The notes below the pieces were generated by a model that worked only from the letters and a program-made list of their open reading frames with translations, had not been told where the DNA came from and did not search any database. From the NCBI GenBank assembly GCA_012295275.1, contig CM022675.1:16624689-16672188 (forward strand): a stretch of 47,500 nt of DNA, in the 5' to 3' direction. Position numbers and translations under genes: made by a program. Shown here one piece after another: positions 9,154 to 23,500 of this stretch. How positions within the stretch are numbered: the stretch's first letter is position 1; each line of letters starts with the position of its first letter. Origin of the DNA: Chrysomallon squamiferum (Eukaryota > Mollusca > Gastropoda > Neomphalida > Peltospiridae).

Positions 9154-12100
9154 AGACTGGTGAAAACAAGATCTCCATTTAACTGCAGCCACACTGTTTT
9201 TCTAAAACATGAAGAAGAAATGTGCCTGAATTTTTACTGTAAGCCAATAAGAGAATTTCAATCATTACCACATCACACACATCAGCATATCAGACATTTT
9301 TATCATTTCTCATTTTGTTTCTCTTTAATGGTGATGGCTTATGTTTTTAGTGGTACATGATTATCCTTTTTTTACTCCATATATTTAAAATAAAAAAGTA
9401 AATGCAGGTACATAATTTTAATGGACAGCTTTCAATATCTGTATGTATTGTATACTGCTTAGAAGAAAGTAAAATGTAGTGTATTGCTAATGTGCTCACT
9501 GTCAGTATCAAGTGATGAGGCAGTTGTTTTTTTTTTGTGTTTTTTTTATTATTATTATTATTTCCATAACCATCTACCCAGTTACTAATTTGTACAGTTG
9601 ATCTGTATAATAATGGTTGCTATAGTGATTAAATTTGCATATTTTATTACTATGTGTAGTGGATATTGGTTGTTTATTGGGTACACATACCACTCTGTTC
9701 TGTGTCACAAGTAAGCCACAACTTCATTTTAACCCGTGCTGATAAGCATACCCTGCAGAATACACATACTAATGATTATAGTGGGTTTGAAAGGAAATGT
9801 TGACAGAGAATTGTTTTTATTTATTGTGTTATTCAGTATAATTAATTTAGAACTGATATTTGGTTATTTGTAGGTGTATCCTCAAACAAACAAATTGGTA
9901 TGGGTATATGAACATGATAAAAGAAAAAACTTCCATCTCCTTTATTAATATACAACTAATAAAACTGCAGTGTGATATGTTTAGAGCTGGGGTTATTCTG
10001 TGAGAAAATTAAGAAGAAATTTAGATAAGCAATGATGATGTTGGGATTTTGGTGGTAAACTTGAATTTTCTGTGATAAATTGTTTAGTAATTATTACACA
10101 TTAACAAACAGTACATGGTGAAACTTGAAATAAAATATTTCTAATTATTTTAATTTATTTCATTATTATTATTTTTTCTTTATTTAAGTGATTTAAATGC
10201 AAATATGAAAATACCCATTTATTACTTTTAAATTTTATTATGATTAATTATTTTATTTTAAATTTTTCGAGAAATATTATTTTAATATTTCTGTATGGTA
10301 AATAGACAGGAGTGTGAACTTAAGGAAATTGTATAGTTGAACACACTGACAACTTAGAACAAGATTTCTTATCACTTTTTTGTAATGTTTTTTCTAATCT
10401 TTGTTTTTGTAGAGTGGTAAGCCATTTTCAGGTTGTCATACTGTACAAGTGTCAAAATTTCACAATTTTAAATGTGTCTGAAGACTTTTGAAAACAAGTC
10501 TGTGTTGTGATGTCACTGCTGGATAATCCAGTGTAAATTATATATGTTGTAAGATTTCTGTTATTCACAATAACTCTTGATGTTTTATAAACCCGCCCAG
10601 AACAGTTTATTTTTTGTTGTAACTTTAGGTTATTATTATTATTACCTGTTTATTTTTAGTTTTTTTATTTGTTTTTACTTTTATGGTGTTTTGCAACTTG
10701 AATAACAAAAACTAGAAAATTTAAATATTTGTTTTCATTTGATTTGTTCGAATTGTTGATTTTTATGATGCTTCACAAAGAGGTCATTTAAATATTTAAA
10801 ATTTTTAAAATGTAAGCTGGATGATACCATTAAAACATTCCCCTTTTTTATGCCAGTGACTTTGTGCTACAAAACTTTTAAAATAGTGTGATACAGTTTT
10901 CATCAAATGCTTTATAATTTCTTGTACATACTGCATGAAAATCTTCAACAGAGATTTGCAATTCTTTGTAGGTTTTCTTATTTTTTCTTTTTTTTTTTTG
11001 TTAAAGAAAAAAATGACATTTGTAACATAAGTTAAAAATAAAATTCACTCATTGAATATTGCTAAGTTGTACATTGCTTCATAGTGTGATATGCTAGTGA
11101 TGTAAAACATTTTAAAGTAAAATATATAAAAATAATGAAATGAAAATCATGTTGTTAATTTGTGTACATTCATCTGCATAAACTGAAATATTTGTGAAGT
11201 CACTGACCTTTGACTAATCAAATTATTAAGGTGTTTTTTTAATCAGAAAAAAATTGTTGGATTAATTATTATTTTAATGTTTTTATTATTTGGTGGGTTT
11301 TTTTAATTGTTTTTTTTTTTTAGTTGAACAGTATATATATATATATCTTTTTTTTTTTTTTACCTGGTAGTTTCACCTCAGATTTCATAACATTCGTTCC
11401 CAACATTTTAATTTTCTTTTTATGTAATTATTTTCTCATCAGTGGATGGATTGATGGTAGAACATTTTATTTCATAAACTTGAAATATATGTTTGACTGA
11501 ATTGATATAGAAATGTTTAATATGATACAAATAGAAGAAATTTTATTTTCTAAGATAAAATAAAAAAATGGTTGACACTATGAATGGTAGAAATATTAAT
11601 ATGAAACAGATGATATACATTTTTTTTTCTTTAACTAAATATTTTTGACAGAATTGATGGTTCATATGAAACAGATAATATAACTCTTTTTCTTTAACTA
11701 AATAATGTATTTGATAGAATTGATGGTAGTTAATAAGAAACAGATGGTATACCTTTTTTCTTTAACTAAATATGTTTGATAGAAATGTTTATACGAACAG
11801 ATAACAATTTTTTCTTTAAATAATGTTTATCAGAATTTATGTAACTAAATTTTATATTGATGGTAGAAATGTTCTAACACACTGAATTATTTCTTTGACT
11901 CTTAGTTTGTTTCATGTCACACAGTTTTAGAACAATACATTTTGTTTGTTGGCAGAACGTACATGTTTAGCACCTGTTAATATGGAAATGCTCTGACACA
12001 TGTAACAATTACCGGTGTGAATATATGTTAACATGTATCAATGCTGTATGATTGTAACTGACCTGTTGATAGAAACTACTTGGAGAGTTAGGAGCTGACC

Positions 12101-12949
12101 AGACTGCCTGATACTCAGTTCACATAATAACATAAACGTGTCTTCACTTTTTCTAGGGATCTCAATATCTGCATTCTCTGTATTTTTTTTAAAATATTGC
12201 TAGTAACTTTTTTATTCACTTTTTTTTTTTTGGTTTTTTTTTTTTTTTGCTTTCTGCTGTAATGTTATTTATTTACTAAATTGCACCTAATTTCAGACTT
12301 TTTCATTTATTTCTGTTTTTAAGAACATTTGATCTTTTAAACAGTAAAAATTAAATTTTAAAATTTCCTAACTGCAACAATAAAGGAAAAAATAATTTGT
12401 GATTATTACCTTCAGCTGCACAAAAATGTTTAACTGTTAAAATTAGTTTCATGCCTTGAACACTAACTTAAAAAAATAAAAAATAAAAATAAATTATTAT
12501 TATTATTATTTATATTTTATTTTTTATTTATCGCACAGCTAAACAGAGCATTTATTCTTTGCCTAGAGTTGCACTGAGTATTGTAAACTGTTTTATTAGT
12601 TTTATGCCTGAAAAATGAATATTATTTTGATAATTTCTTTCTTTCTTTTCTTTAATATATCAGGCTGTTAACTCAAGGAAAGCTGAAAGAATGTTTGTTA
12701 AACATTTGTGATTGTTGAAACCAGTGCTATGGAGAGGGCATATTGTTTTGTTAAAGTTTGTTTTACATATATTAGTTATGTATAATATATATTAGTTTGA
12801 TTTTGTAGATAATGCTCTGTTACAACAAACTAACATCTCAAGGGAAAATTTGGTTTCTGCAAAATGAAACTAAGCTTCATAACTGTATGTTTTCATTATA
12901 TATTGAAATAAAATATAATTTAATAATACTTTTTCTTTGTACTTTTTTA

Positions 12950-12981
<32 letters not shown>

Positions 12982-13700
12982 GAAAACTTTAAAATTTATT
13001 CTCCTGTATGTTAATAAAGCAAAACATACAGATTCATATATACATCTTGATCCATGACTCAATTAAACCATTGTCTTTGTGAAAACTAGTATGCTATGAC
13101 ATATTTTTACTTATTAGGATTTGCATAATCATCATCTTACTTAAATTGGGCAACATCGGTGCTCATTACTTGTAACATTAATATACTTTTATAGTTACTG
13201 CATGTATGCATACTACTAGTTTATCTCTTGCAAGTCAACCACCAATAGTATCAACTTCTCTTCTTTTCATTTAAAACATTATACATACTTGTCAGTGGTG
13301 TGTCCCATGAACTGCATAATAATAATGGATATTTTCATCAACTATAATAATATAAACAAAATAGATTTAGAAATGATTTTATCATTGTTATTTCAGTTAA
13401 AAAAAAAAAAAAAAGGTTGGATTCAAACAGAACATTATTCAAATGGCTTTGTACTGTAAAAGATCTGGCTGCAAATTTTGCCTAACAAAATAATGTTTTG
13501 GTATTTGACATTTTTCAAATTTACTACTGAAGTTTTAAATGATCTCTGGGCAGAGTTGCTGAAGAGAAAAAGTCTAGCTAACCAGCAGATCCTTGATCTA
13601 TCTTCCCTACATCTGGAAATCTGTGATGAACAGTGCTTAAAGATTTGGGGAAACAGATGACTGAAATATTGAAATAAAACAACTTATTTAACCAACTGTA
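9154..13700 (+). other. 3' UTR and downstream region of the CNC gene
   Basis: A long AT-rich stretch without coding potential follows the stop codon. Candidate AATAAA signals lie at 10129-10134, 11037-11042, 13013-13018 and 13673-13678. T-rich tracts (about 11285-11365, 12180-12250) are typical of a long 3' UTR. Loosely repeated 'aatgatggtagaaa...ctttaactaaata' units occur at about 11570-11830. Which poly(A) site is used cannot be told from the sequence. Confidence 0.5.
12956..12982. repeat. (AT)n microsatellite
   Basis: About 13 AT units in the CNC 3' flank. The overlapping open frames are produced by the repeat. Confidence 0.9.
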
Positions 13701-14758
13701 CATGACAGTAAATGAAAACAACAAAACAGATTATATACATAATATAAATATTTATTTTTCATGTACAATGGAACACATTGTAAACACATGTGCCTGTCTT
13801 GTTTCACTGAACTGTGTTATTTCAACAATTCATTCATAAAATTATTTTTATATTCAGTCAAATATTGTATCAGACTTCCTTTATTTGAAAAACAAAACAT
13901 AAAGGCAAAGTATAAAAAAGATTAAGTAAATCAGCTTGCAGTTCATGAATGTGCAAAAAAAAAGAAAAAAAATTCCAATTTATATTTATTTTAATTTTTA
14001 ATGTTACTTTTTTGTTTCAAATTTAAATTATTTTATTACACCAGTGTCTGTCCAACTAACACTTACAAAACTGTTATGAATTCCAGTGCCTTAATTTTGA
14101 ATTCTACATCTCATTTTCTGTACAAGTTTCCAAACATCAGAGCCAAATTCTGATTTGTCAAGCATTTCTTTACATTCATATTTGTACTTGTTTTTTTCAT
14201 CATGATCTCCAGACTTTATTTATATAATGTTACATATAACATAAATGTGTCCCTAACAGTATCAACTACATAACTCTATTTATACATATATATATGTATG
14301 TACCAACATATATATGTTAATTTTTTTTTTAGTCTTCATTGTTTTATCATGTTTAAAATCATATACTGTTTCAGCAGTCTTGTAGTGGATTTCAGAAACA
14401 TGATTACAAGTGTACAACATAATAATGCATAAAAATCAATGGAGAAGTTAGGTGGCAGGTGGGAAGTAAAGTCAGTTCTAAATGGGGAAGGGGAGGTAAC
14501 TCCTCTTGGCATACAGTTCAAATACAAATTCTGATTTTTTTTATCTTCTTTATAAAGAAACTAATTTCAATATTAATATTATAATTATGTGGGATTTTTT
14601 TAAAAGCTGGAACAGCCCCATTTAATCTTTTTAAAACAGATCAGTTCAAGAATACAAACTAAAATCTGGCCTCTGACCTTTTCTGTAGTAACACACAACA
14701 GAACTAAATGTATCATCATTTGGAACATTTTTTTTCCATTTTTCATATATGTTTTGCA

Positions 14759-14783
14759 GTGTGTGTGTGTGTGTGTGTGTGTG
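14759..14783. repeat. (GT)n microsatellite
   Basis: About 12 GT units in the likely FBXL7 3' region. Confidence 0.9.
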
Positions 14784-15423
14784 CAAGGCTGAAAAACAAC
14801 ATAGTCTAAGCAAAATAAAAAATAAATTAGCCTGGATCATACAATGGTAGATGTTGGTAAGATCCATCAGAATAGTTTAATCAATGTCGTTCACATTTAA
14901 CTGTAAACAGGAAGATTCTGTGAGTATTGTGTTTGAATTTTTAAAATATATTTTAGTAACCTCTATATAATTATCTCAAAAACAGTGTTCTGTGGTCATA
15001 TCTAAAGATACACATTTTCTACAGAAACTAACTGTATATGTTCTAAAATATATATGTATTTGTGCTTAAACTTCTTTGGTGCAGAATTCTTTATGAATTG
15101 AGGGGGATAAAAATTTAAATTTTATTTTATTATATTAAAAATCTGTTTCTGAAAGTATTTTTGTGTTGTGATATCATAAGGCATTTATTTATTATTAAAC
15201 AGATTTGTAATGTATAAACAAATTTCTAGTACAAGAATTGCTGGTTGCAATTATAAATGTTTTTAGAAAAAACAGAAAAATTATTGTCAAGTACTTTGTG
15301 AATAATCATAATAATAATGAATGAAAAAAAAAAAAAAAGGTATAATACTCAAGTTGTGATATGTAAGACATATTTTTCTGTTATTTGTTGTAAGTGAAGG
15401 ACCAATCTACCTAACACGGAGGA

Positions 15424-15514
15424 GGTTAGTCGTTTTAGTACTAACGTTTTAGTACTAACGTGTTAGTCGTTTCAGTACTAACGTGTTACTCGTTTCAGTA
15501 CTAACGTGTTACTC
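15424..15514. repeat. 23-bp minisatellite
   Basis: About four units close to 'cgtttcagtactaacgtgtt' plus three bases; the first is shortened. Each unit contains AGTACTAACG. Confidence 0.85.
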
Positions 15515-16529
15515 TTGTATACACAAAAATTCATATTGCTCCTTGCACTGTGCATAGTTTTACCTTATTTTGCATAGCAATAATTATAATAATAAATAAA
15601 ATAACAATAAAGGTGAATCTACTAAGTTATACTATAATAATCACTGATTATTTGCTCACAAACATATCAGACTTTATAAGACCTTTTCTTTTTTTAACTG
15701 TTTTCCTCCAGGAAAAAAAATATAAATAAAGAATTAAAATAAAATATCCAATAAACCAACCCATCTTGATTAAGTTTTAAGTAAAAAATCTAGATGACCA
15801 GAAATGTGTCATGGTAAACAAAATATTATCTTTCTTATCTTTACAAAAATAACTTTCACTCAATATTTCACAGGATTTCTTAATAATCAACACTGCTGTT
15901 GATAAAAATATTTACCAAGTTATTTTTTGTTTCTTAATAAATTATGATAGTTAAAGATGCTCAAAAATTTATATTCTATATGCTATGAGATATGCTTATA
16001 TCTAGATATATATCTTATAGCCAATGTATATATACATATATATGTTGTCTATAGTTAAAGATTTATTCAATAAATGAAATGTATAATTGTTTATACTGGT
16101 ATGTCACATTTTAAAAATAAGATTTTGTTAAGATACATAATTCACCTTGACATTAAATCAGGTAAAAATATTACTACAGGTAAAAAATATTCTAGAAGCT
16201 AAATTGTCTGGTCTGTGATATGATTAATTACACTGATATAATGATGAAATGCAGGTAAAACTAAGGTAAATGATGCTACAGAAAGCTGGATTTAATTATT
16301 CTAAGATATAAACACACAATGGATACAGGTTAAAACTACAGGTAAGCAATGATACAGAAAGTCAGGTTTAAATGTCTGAATAGATGAAAATGTTTTAGGT
16401 ACGAGATGAAAAATGGACTGGATTATTTTATGATATGAAAACTTTATACTGATATGTTTTTATGATATTTCTAACAGCTGAATCTGATTATAGGATGAAA
16501 TGAAAACACATCAGTGAAGTGTAAGTTTT

Positions 16530-17260
16530 CTAGAAGGCCGGGTTTGTGTGTTCTATTATACACCCGCGACAGTACTTCTTCACCACTCTGTACGTTTCCA
16601 CAGACAGACTGCAGTCCTGAATGTTGAGCTGAGCAAGTCCACGACAGTGATATGCGATAATTGCTATTCCTTTGTCTGTGATTCCGTCACACGACTTCAC
16701 ACTGAGTTTTCTCAGCTGAGGACAGTTTTCAGCTAACAGCTGAAGCCCAGCGTCTGAAATTTCACATTTTCCAACGTCAAGCGACCTCAGACGTGGACAG
16801 TTACCTGAAAGATATTCTAACGATTCATCTGAAACAGCCTCACATCCTCGCACATTGAGATACCTCAGTTTGGGGCAGTGTTTGGCAATGTACATGACCC
16901 CCACATCCGACACTTTGTCACACTTAGCAACACTGAGGTATCTCAAGTGTTCCCCAAGTTTAGACAACTCCCACAAACCAAGGTCCGTAACTCTCTTACA
17001 GTCACTGACACTAAACTCGCGGAGGTAAGTACAGTTGTTGGCGATGTATTTGATGCCGATGTCTGTGATGCGCATACATCGTCTGAGATAGAGGAACTGC
17101 AGCTGACTGCAGTGTGACGTGATGACGCCGAGGCCAACGTCTTCCAGTGCGCTGCAGTCACTCATGTCAAGGTAGCGGAGGAATATCTGATGTTGGTTGT
17201 GTGATGCTGTCTCTGACAACAGTTTGTCTGTCAAACTTATACACGTGACAAGAGAACAAC
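16530..17260 (-). CDS. FBXL7: FBXL7 last coding exon (C-terminal LRRs)
   Basis: 731 nt, acceptor TTTCAG|GTTGTTC on the - strand, stop TAG at 16532-16530. It encodes residues 304-546: successive repeats of the L-x-x-L-x-L-x-x-C type (RYLDMSDC, LYLRRC, REFSVSDC, RYLSVAKC, RYLNVRGC, RSLDVGKC, RKLSVKSC, AQLNIQDC), ending CIIEHTNPAF. These track vertebrate FBXL7 repeat by repeat. Confidence 0.97.
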
Positions 17261-20200
17261 CTGAAACACACGTAACAAACACAAGTCTTATTCTCTAATA
17301 ATCTGACAATAAATACATTATTGTGTGTATGTATGTGTGTGTGTGTGTTTGTGTGTAAAAATATGTATGTAAAAACTTAAAACCTAAGTATAAAGTAACA
17401 AGGACAAATAATTTATCTATAAAAAACATAATAATTCTGAATAAGTAATAAAAAGTAGATACATAAATGGAAATATGTAAAAATCCAAAACATTAATAAA
17501 AAATGAATTAATTGTTTATTATTATTTTTATTATGTTTTTAATAAAATTAAATATATATCAAAGACTGAGTCTTTGGTAAATCTACAAAATATATTTTTA
17601 TTATTACAGTTGACTGAATATTTGACTGAAATCCTTGAATATGAACAGTAAACAGTTTACAAGCCACAAGTACAAGCCACATATACGTGCACACACATTC
17701 ATTCTCTCTCTCTCCATCTCAAACATGTATAATAAATGAAATACATTAAATTGAAATATTAAAGTCTACTCATACAAATATCTGTACAGAAACAATGTAA
17801 AGAGATAAACAAACTCAGAAACTCTGATGGACTTGCAGAAAACATTACCTGTGACATCAAGATGCTCCAGATTGACACAACTGGACACAACATCAAACAG
17901 CGCAACGTTTGTTATCTTAGAACACATCTTCAACTCGAGGTATCTCAATTCAGGACACCGTCTTGCAATAACCTTTAACCCTTTGTCTGTCAACTGCTCA
18001 CACCCATTCAGATTCATTCTTTCTAGAATGACGCACACTTTGGGTGTGTTGTAGCTGAGTCTCCTCATCAGATACTTCAGTGCTCTGTCGATGTTAACAT
18101 AACTGTTGTTTATAACTATACTTGTCCATAGCAACGGGTGTTCCCAAACAAGGCGGTACCATCGCAGACACACCCTGGCACTGCGACACAGATGATCTGT
18201 TGGCAAGTTGGACAGAATTTTAAGAACTATATCATCAGTAAGCAGTTCAAACAGGGATGGACGGACGTATGGATACTTTCCTTTTGATGTCCACATAAGT
18301 TTATCTGTGTCTTGCAAGTCCATCAGCTTCATTTTGGACTTCATGGCGTCCATCTGCGACTCAATGTACCTCGGATCATACACTGTGTTTTTGTACAGGT
18401 GGGTTACTCTCTCCGATTTGGAGATCACTGGTGAAGCTGATGGATGGTGAAGTTTCTGTTTGGTGTGCATCTGAACATAATAGTTTGATGACTTCAAGTC
18501 TGGGGAATTAGCAAACGACACACTCTTGGATTTACCACAGTCTGTCAAATGTCTGTCTGTCTGCATGTTCCCTTTGAAGGTTGTCATGGCAGTGGGTGGA
18601 TAATTGTAACTGGCGATATCAGACGCAATCCCAGAACTTGAGTCATGGTTGGACTCAGAGCCTGGAGCAGTTACTTGATCTGCAAGAAATAAACACCAGT
18701 TGTTAATAAACACCAGTTGTTAATAAACACAAGTTGTTAATAAACATCAGTTATTGATAAACATCAGTTATTAATAAACATCAGTTATTGATAAACCACA
18801 GTTGTTAATAAACACCAGTTGTTAATAAACACCAGTTGTTAATAAACACAAGTTGTTAATAAACATCAGTTATTGATAAACCACAGTTGTTAATAAACAT
18901 CAGTTATTGATAAACCACAGTTGTTAATAAACATCAGTTGTTAATAAACATCAGTTATTAATAAACATCATTGTTCACAAACATCAGTTATTAATAAACA
19001 TCATTGTTAATAAACATCAGTTACAAATAAACTTCAGTTACTAATAAACACTTTTCAAACATGCACCAAACCAGACAGTGGGAAATACTGTTTAACTTCC
19101 TTTGAATAAAAATAAAAAACATGTCAACTTTATCAAGCAATGTTTATTGTGGTGAATTTAAGAAGAACAGAATATGTCATAGATATACCTACACATGAAT
19201 ACTGTTGTCAGATACATGTAAAATACTCATATTTTTATATGAATATATTTATGTATGTATGTATGTATGCATATTTGCTTTACATGTGCATATTATACTT
19301 ATTATGCATTAGATGTGTATGTGTGAGTGTATGTATTTTTCTCACAATTAAGTGTTTAAGTTGCAAATGTCTGTGTTTGTGTCTGCACCTGCCTGCATGT
19401 TTATCTGTTTTTATTACACAAACATTAAAAGATTAATCTTCATTCACATCTGAAACATTGTTAACTGAATGTTTTCACATCTATACAAGTGTAAAACAAC
19501 TACAACAGCTGAAATAACAACACCTCACACACTGTAAAGAATTTGATGATAAGAGAAGTGAGAAGGAGAAGTTTTAACAAGAAGTTACAGGATTTGATTT
19601 GTCACTTTTGTCGCTGTTTGTCTCAGGAAGTCGTCAGTTCCAGTACAACTTTGTCCACCAAGTAAACATTTCCACCCAGACTGTGTTTACCATTTCTTTC
19701 TTTTACTCTCTTTATTTTTACTCTGTTTTCTTCAGTATCTTTATTTTTTCTTTTCTTTATTTATCTTTTCTTTTTCTTTCTTCTATTACACTATTTATTT
19801 ACTCTGTTTTCTTTAATATCATCTTTTTTCTTTTCTTTATTTCATTTTTTCTTTACTATTTTATTTATATATGACTTTTACCTTTTTTTCTGGTTTATAT
19901 TTTCTGAATTCATATGTTTTGGTGTTAAACATTCATTTCTTATTTATTATTATTCATTCATTTATTCTTTATCTTCATTTGTCTGATATTATTTATTCCT
20001 TTAGTTACATTTTTTTTATTAATAAAATGATTTTGGTGAGACATGAATACATATTACAAATTAAATGTGCGTGTGTGTGTTGTATATTGTAGAACCTCAG
20101 GTTACGAACCTGATTCCAGAACTCGGTTTGTAAACCAAATTGCATCTAAACCAAAGTGATGTCAGACACCCAAATGCCACTCTCATGTTTTGCAGTTATT

Positions 20201-20492
20201 TCTTTCTTAACATCTACTGTGATACGTTTATACTTTCCAACAGCATTATCGATTCACTTTTTTTGTTGCGCGCCATATTGCATAGGGTATAATAAAACAT
20301 ATACACATAAAAGCAGCAACACTAAAACATGCGAGCTTGGCTTTGACGTAAGCATCTATTCTTATCTTTACTAGATGTTGACATCAAAAGAAAGATTGTC
20401 ATGGCAAGTTGCTGTAGTTTGTAACTCAGGACATTATTCATAAACCAAGACAAAAATTACACAAGATCAGGGTTTGTAACCCAAGATTCCAC

Positions 20493-20553
<61 letters not shown>

Positions 20554-23500
20554 TAAACATTAGAAGAAATCTCTCTCCCTCTCTCGCTCGCTATATATAT
20601 AGATATGTAGTTAAATGATTTAAACTATAACAAACCTACCCATGAAAGTCACTTTCAGTTCCACCATTTTGTAATTTAACTGTTTAAATTTCACACACAG
20701 TATTCCTTTGTTTTGAAAATTATATTTCCATTCCAGTAAACAAATAATAAATAGGTTATAAAAGGAAAAATATTCTGTATAAATGTTTCCAGCACAGTAT
20801 TTAGAGAAAAACTTGATGCAAACACAATTAAAAGTTGATATGTGTAACAATTTCTTGTAATTTTAGTTGAAAACTAATTCACTTTACTTAATTAAAATAC
20901 TTTAAAAATCTTATAATTCCATTTTCAAAACTGATCTGGTATCAGTAAAAGAGAACATCTTTGTCTTCCTCCTCACAAGTATTAAAAGAATTTATGTTTC
21001 CACAGAATTTATCAAATTTATTTCTTTGAGGAAAATGTAGTCATTTTTCTAAATATATCTTCAGTATTCTCCATTCATATTGTTAGGAATGGCTGCTGTC
21101 TTCTAACATAAGATTATTTAAAATATTTTTCACCTTGAACCTTGGACCAATAAGTTATGTTCTGTAAATCACTATTCACAAATCTTATCATCCAAATACT
21201 GTCACATCTGTGAGATGTCATTTCACTCTGTGTACTTCACATCAGTTTGCAGGTAAAATGTGGTTAACTGACATCCACACATTCTCATGTAAAATATGTG
21301 TAACAACTGCACATTTAATTATCATATAAGTTTTGTGACATTCATCATTCCAGGATTCATAGATTGTCATGCAAGTTTGTACTGAAACTGTCACATAAGC
21401 TGTAACATAAATTATATGTCAGCTGTCATTTTACAATCAACTCATAGTCACATCCCGATCCAAGAACTGTTTTACAAAATATATGACAACTGACATTTTA
21501 CTTTTCAGAAACTGTCACACTGTCATCTGTACAGTGCCACTAAGTTAGTATATATGTCACGTTGTCACTCCACAATTCACAAACTGAGTGAACGATGCAG
21601 GACACAATGTCACAGCAGTCTGTATGTAAGATGTGTGAGCTGCTGATGTTGACGTTGTTTACCCGGTCGAAGTCGACAGAAAACAGTGTACACAGATACA
21701 ACAAAATCTGTTTACACTCACAGAAAGCTGCTGCCAGGGGGCTGATGGGTGGGGGGCTCTTTCGACTTACAGCAGATTAACAAACAGGAGGGTTCAGTTC
21801 AGCCGAGGCTCATCTAGAAATGAGATGTTTGTGTTGTCTAAGCGAGGATCAGAGATAGAACAAGAGATTTGTTCATGTAACAAGCTTACAACACCCACTA
21901 CACATCAACCGTTAATGACAGGATGGGCTCGAGTCTCCTGCACAAAGCCTCAAACAAACTCAACAGATTTGAAAAACAAATAGCTAATTTGACAATCCAT
22001 GAAGTAAGATCCAACAAGAAGGATTAATAGAGAATTTAAATACTTTTCACTGGCACAATATGAACAGTCTCTGTAGACAGTCATCACTATTTAGTCTATC
22101 ACTTTTTAAATTGTCACTGTGTTATTTGTCACTATTTAAATTGTAAAACTGTAACTGTTAGCTATCACTGTTTATACTATCAAACTGTTGTCTATTTGTG
22201 TCATCACATTATATATCTGTTATGTTAACTGTCACTGTTTAGATAATCAGTATTTAAATTGTCACATTTTAGATAATTTAGATGTTATTACGTAAATTGT
22301 CATGTATTAGATAATCTGTATCTATGGAAACAAAGATATTCCATATTGTTTTTAATCACCAAAAATAAGCTCATATTTACTAAGAATCATTTATAGTTTA
22401 AACTGTGTAAACATTCCAAATAAAATATGCATTCTTTCACATCTATCTGTATCTATCTATAGCAAACATATTCATCTACACACACACATACAAACACATA
22501 TACAATGCATACAAATATGAACTTGAATAAAAACACAATTATACACACACCTATACAAACAGACACAAAGAATGAGAAAATTACACAGTGAATTGCATAA
22601 ATCCTTTGTAACTTAATCTGTATTTAATACAGCATGTTCACAATATTTAATTTACGTAACTGAGTGGATTCTGAAAATCCTAGCTTATTATTTGATCTGA
22701 AAATATTACATCATACAGCTACTGCCACCCAGTGTACAGCGTCATTACATCAGTGACAACATTTACCTACAGAATGTATTCAAGCTGAAATAATCTTTCA
22801 ATTGCTGCTTAAATAAGCAGTATGTAAAGAAATACTTCACCATGTGTCAGCTAAGGGGAGGTAATTCCAGTAATCCTGGATTAGTTGTGTACAGAAAGTA
22901 TACTAACTGGAAACAGAAACCATGTAAAATATTTTAAATTTGTAAAAAAAAAAAAAAAAAAAAAAAAGATAAAAGAAAAGACCACCCCCCCAAAAAAAAA
23001 TAAACCCAGTGTGTTTCACATGCATGCACATGTCTGTTTACAGAATTAAATGCATTTTTCAAATGTTTTAAAATTTTCTTAACTAAATTCTAAATTGTTT
23101 GGTGTTTTTCTTTTGTCTCTCAGTATACATTCATTCTCTGCCAATGTATTTAATATTCTGTTTATTCTGCTTTTTCAAAAAGAAATAACAAAACACAAAA
23201 GGATAATTCCATATACTTAAAATTAAAACCTAAAATACCTGCTTTATTCAACTATCCCTGTCTAAAATTTCAGGCAGAGATCCACAAATAGAGAACTGCT
23301 TGCAAGAAAAATATTCAAGAAAATTTAAAATATATAAAATACTATTTTAGTCATATAATCATACAAGTCATAATTTATGAAGAAACAAAAATCTACAGAA
23401 CAAAATGATCATGGATGAAAATGTCCATAGATCAAAATGTCTACTGAACAAAATATTTATAGATACCAATGTTTGTAGAATAAAATGTCCATAGATCAAA

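Larger units (their letters stand above)
13701..16529 (-). other. Likely 3' UTR/downstream region of FBXL7
   Basis: This AT-rich region follows the FBXL7 stop (16530-16532) on the - strand and meets the 3' side of the CNC gene. It contains a (GT)n tract and a 23-bp minisatellite but no coding exon. TTTATT on the + strand near 13750 is one of several possible - strand AATAAA signals. The 3' end is not defined. Confidence 0.4.

Noticed and set aside
13478-13660. 60-residue + strand frame with a fairly protein-like C-terminal part
   Set aside because: No homology recognised, no splice signals or start context; it lies in the 3' flank between two genes.
16548-17161. Frames opposite or out of phase with the FBXL7 last exon
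   Set aside because: Antisense or frame-shifted shadows of the LRR-coding sequence.
19140-20092. Several + strand frames rich in Phe, Tyr, Ser and Cys
   Set aside because: T-rich intronic DNA reads through by chance; composition is not that of a real protein and no signals support them.
21595-21780. 61-residue + strand frame in the 21.6-kb GC-richer island
   Set aside because: No similarity and no supporting signals on that strand; the island is reported as possible regulatory DNA instead.
14484-22870. Shared 'aaggggaggtaa' motif at about 14482 and 22853
   Set aside because: Similar short motifs are, as I recall, widespread in mollusc genomes; two short matches do not define an element here.
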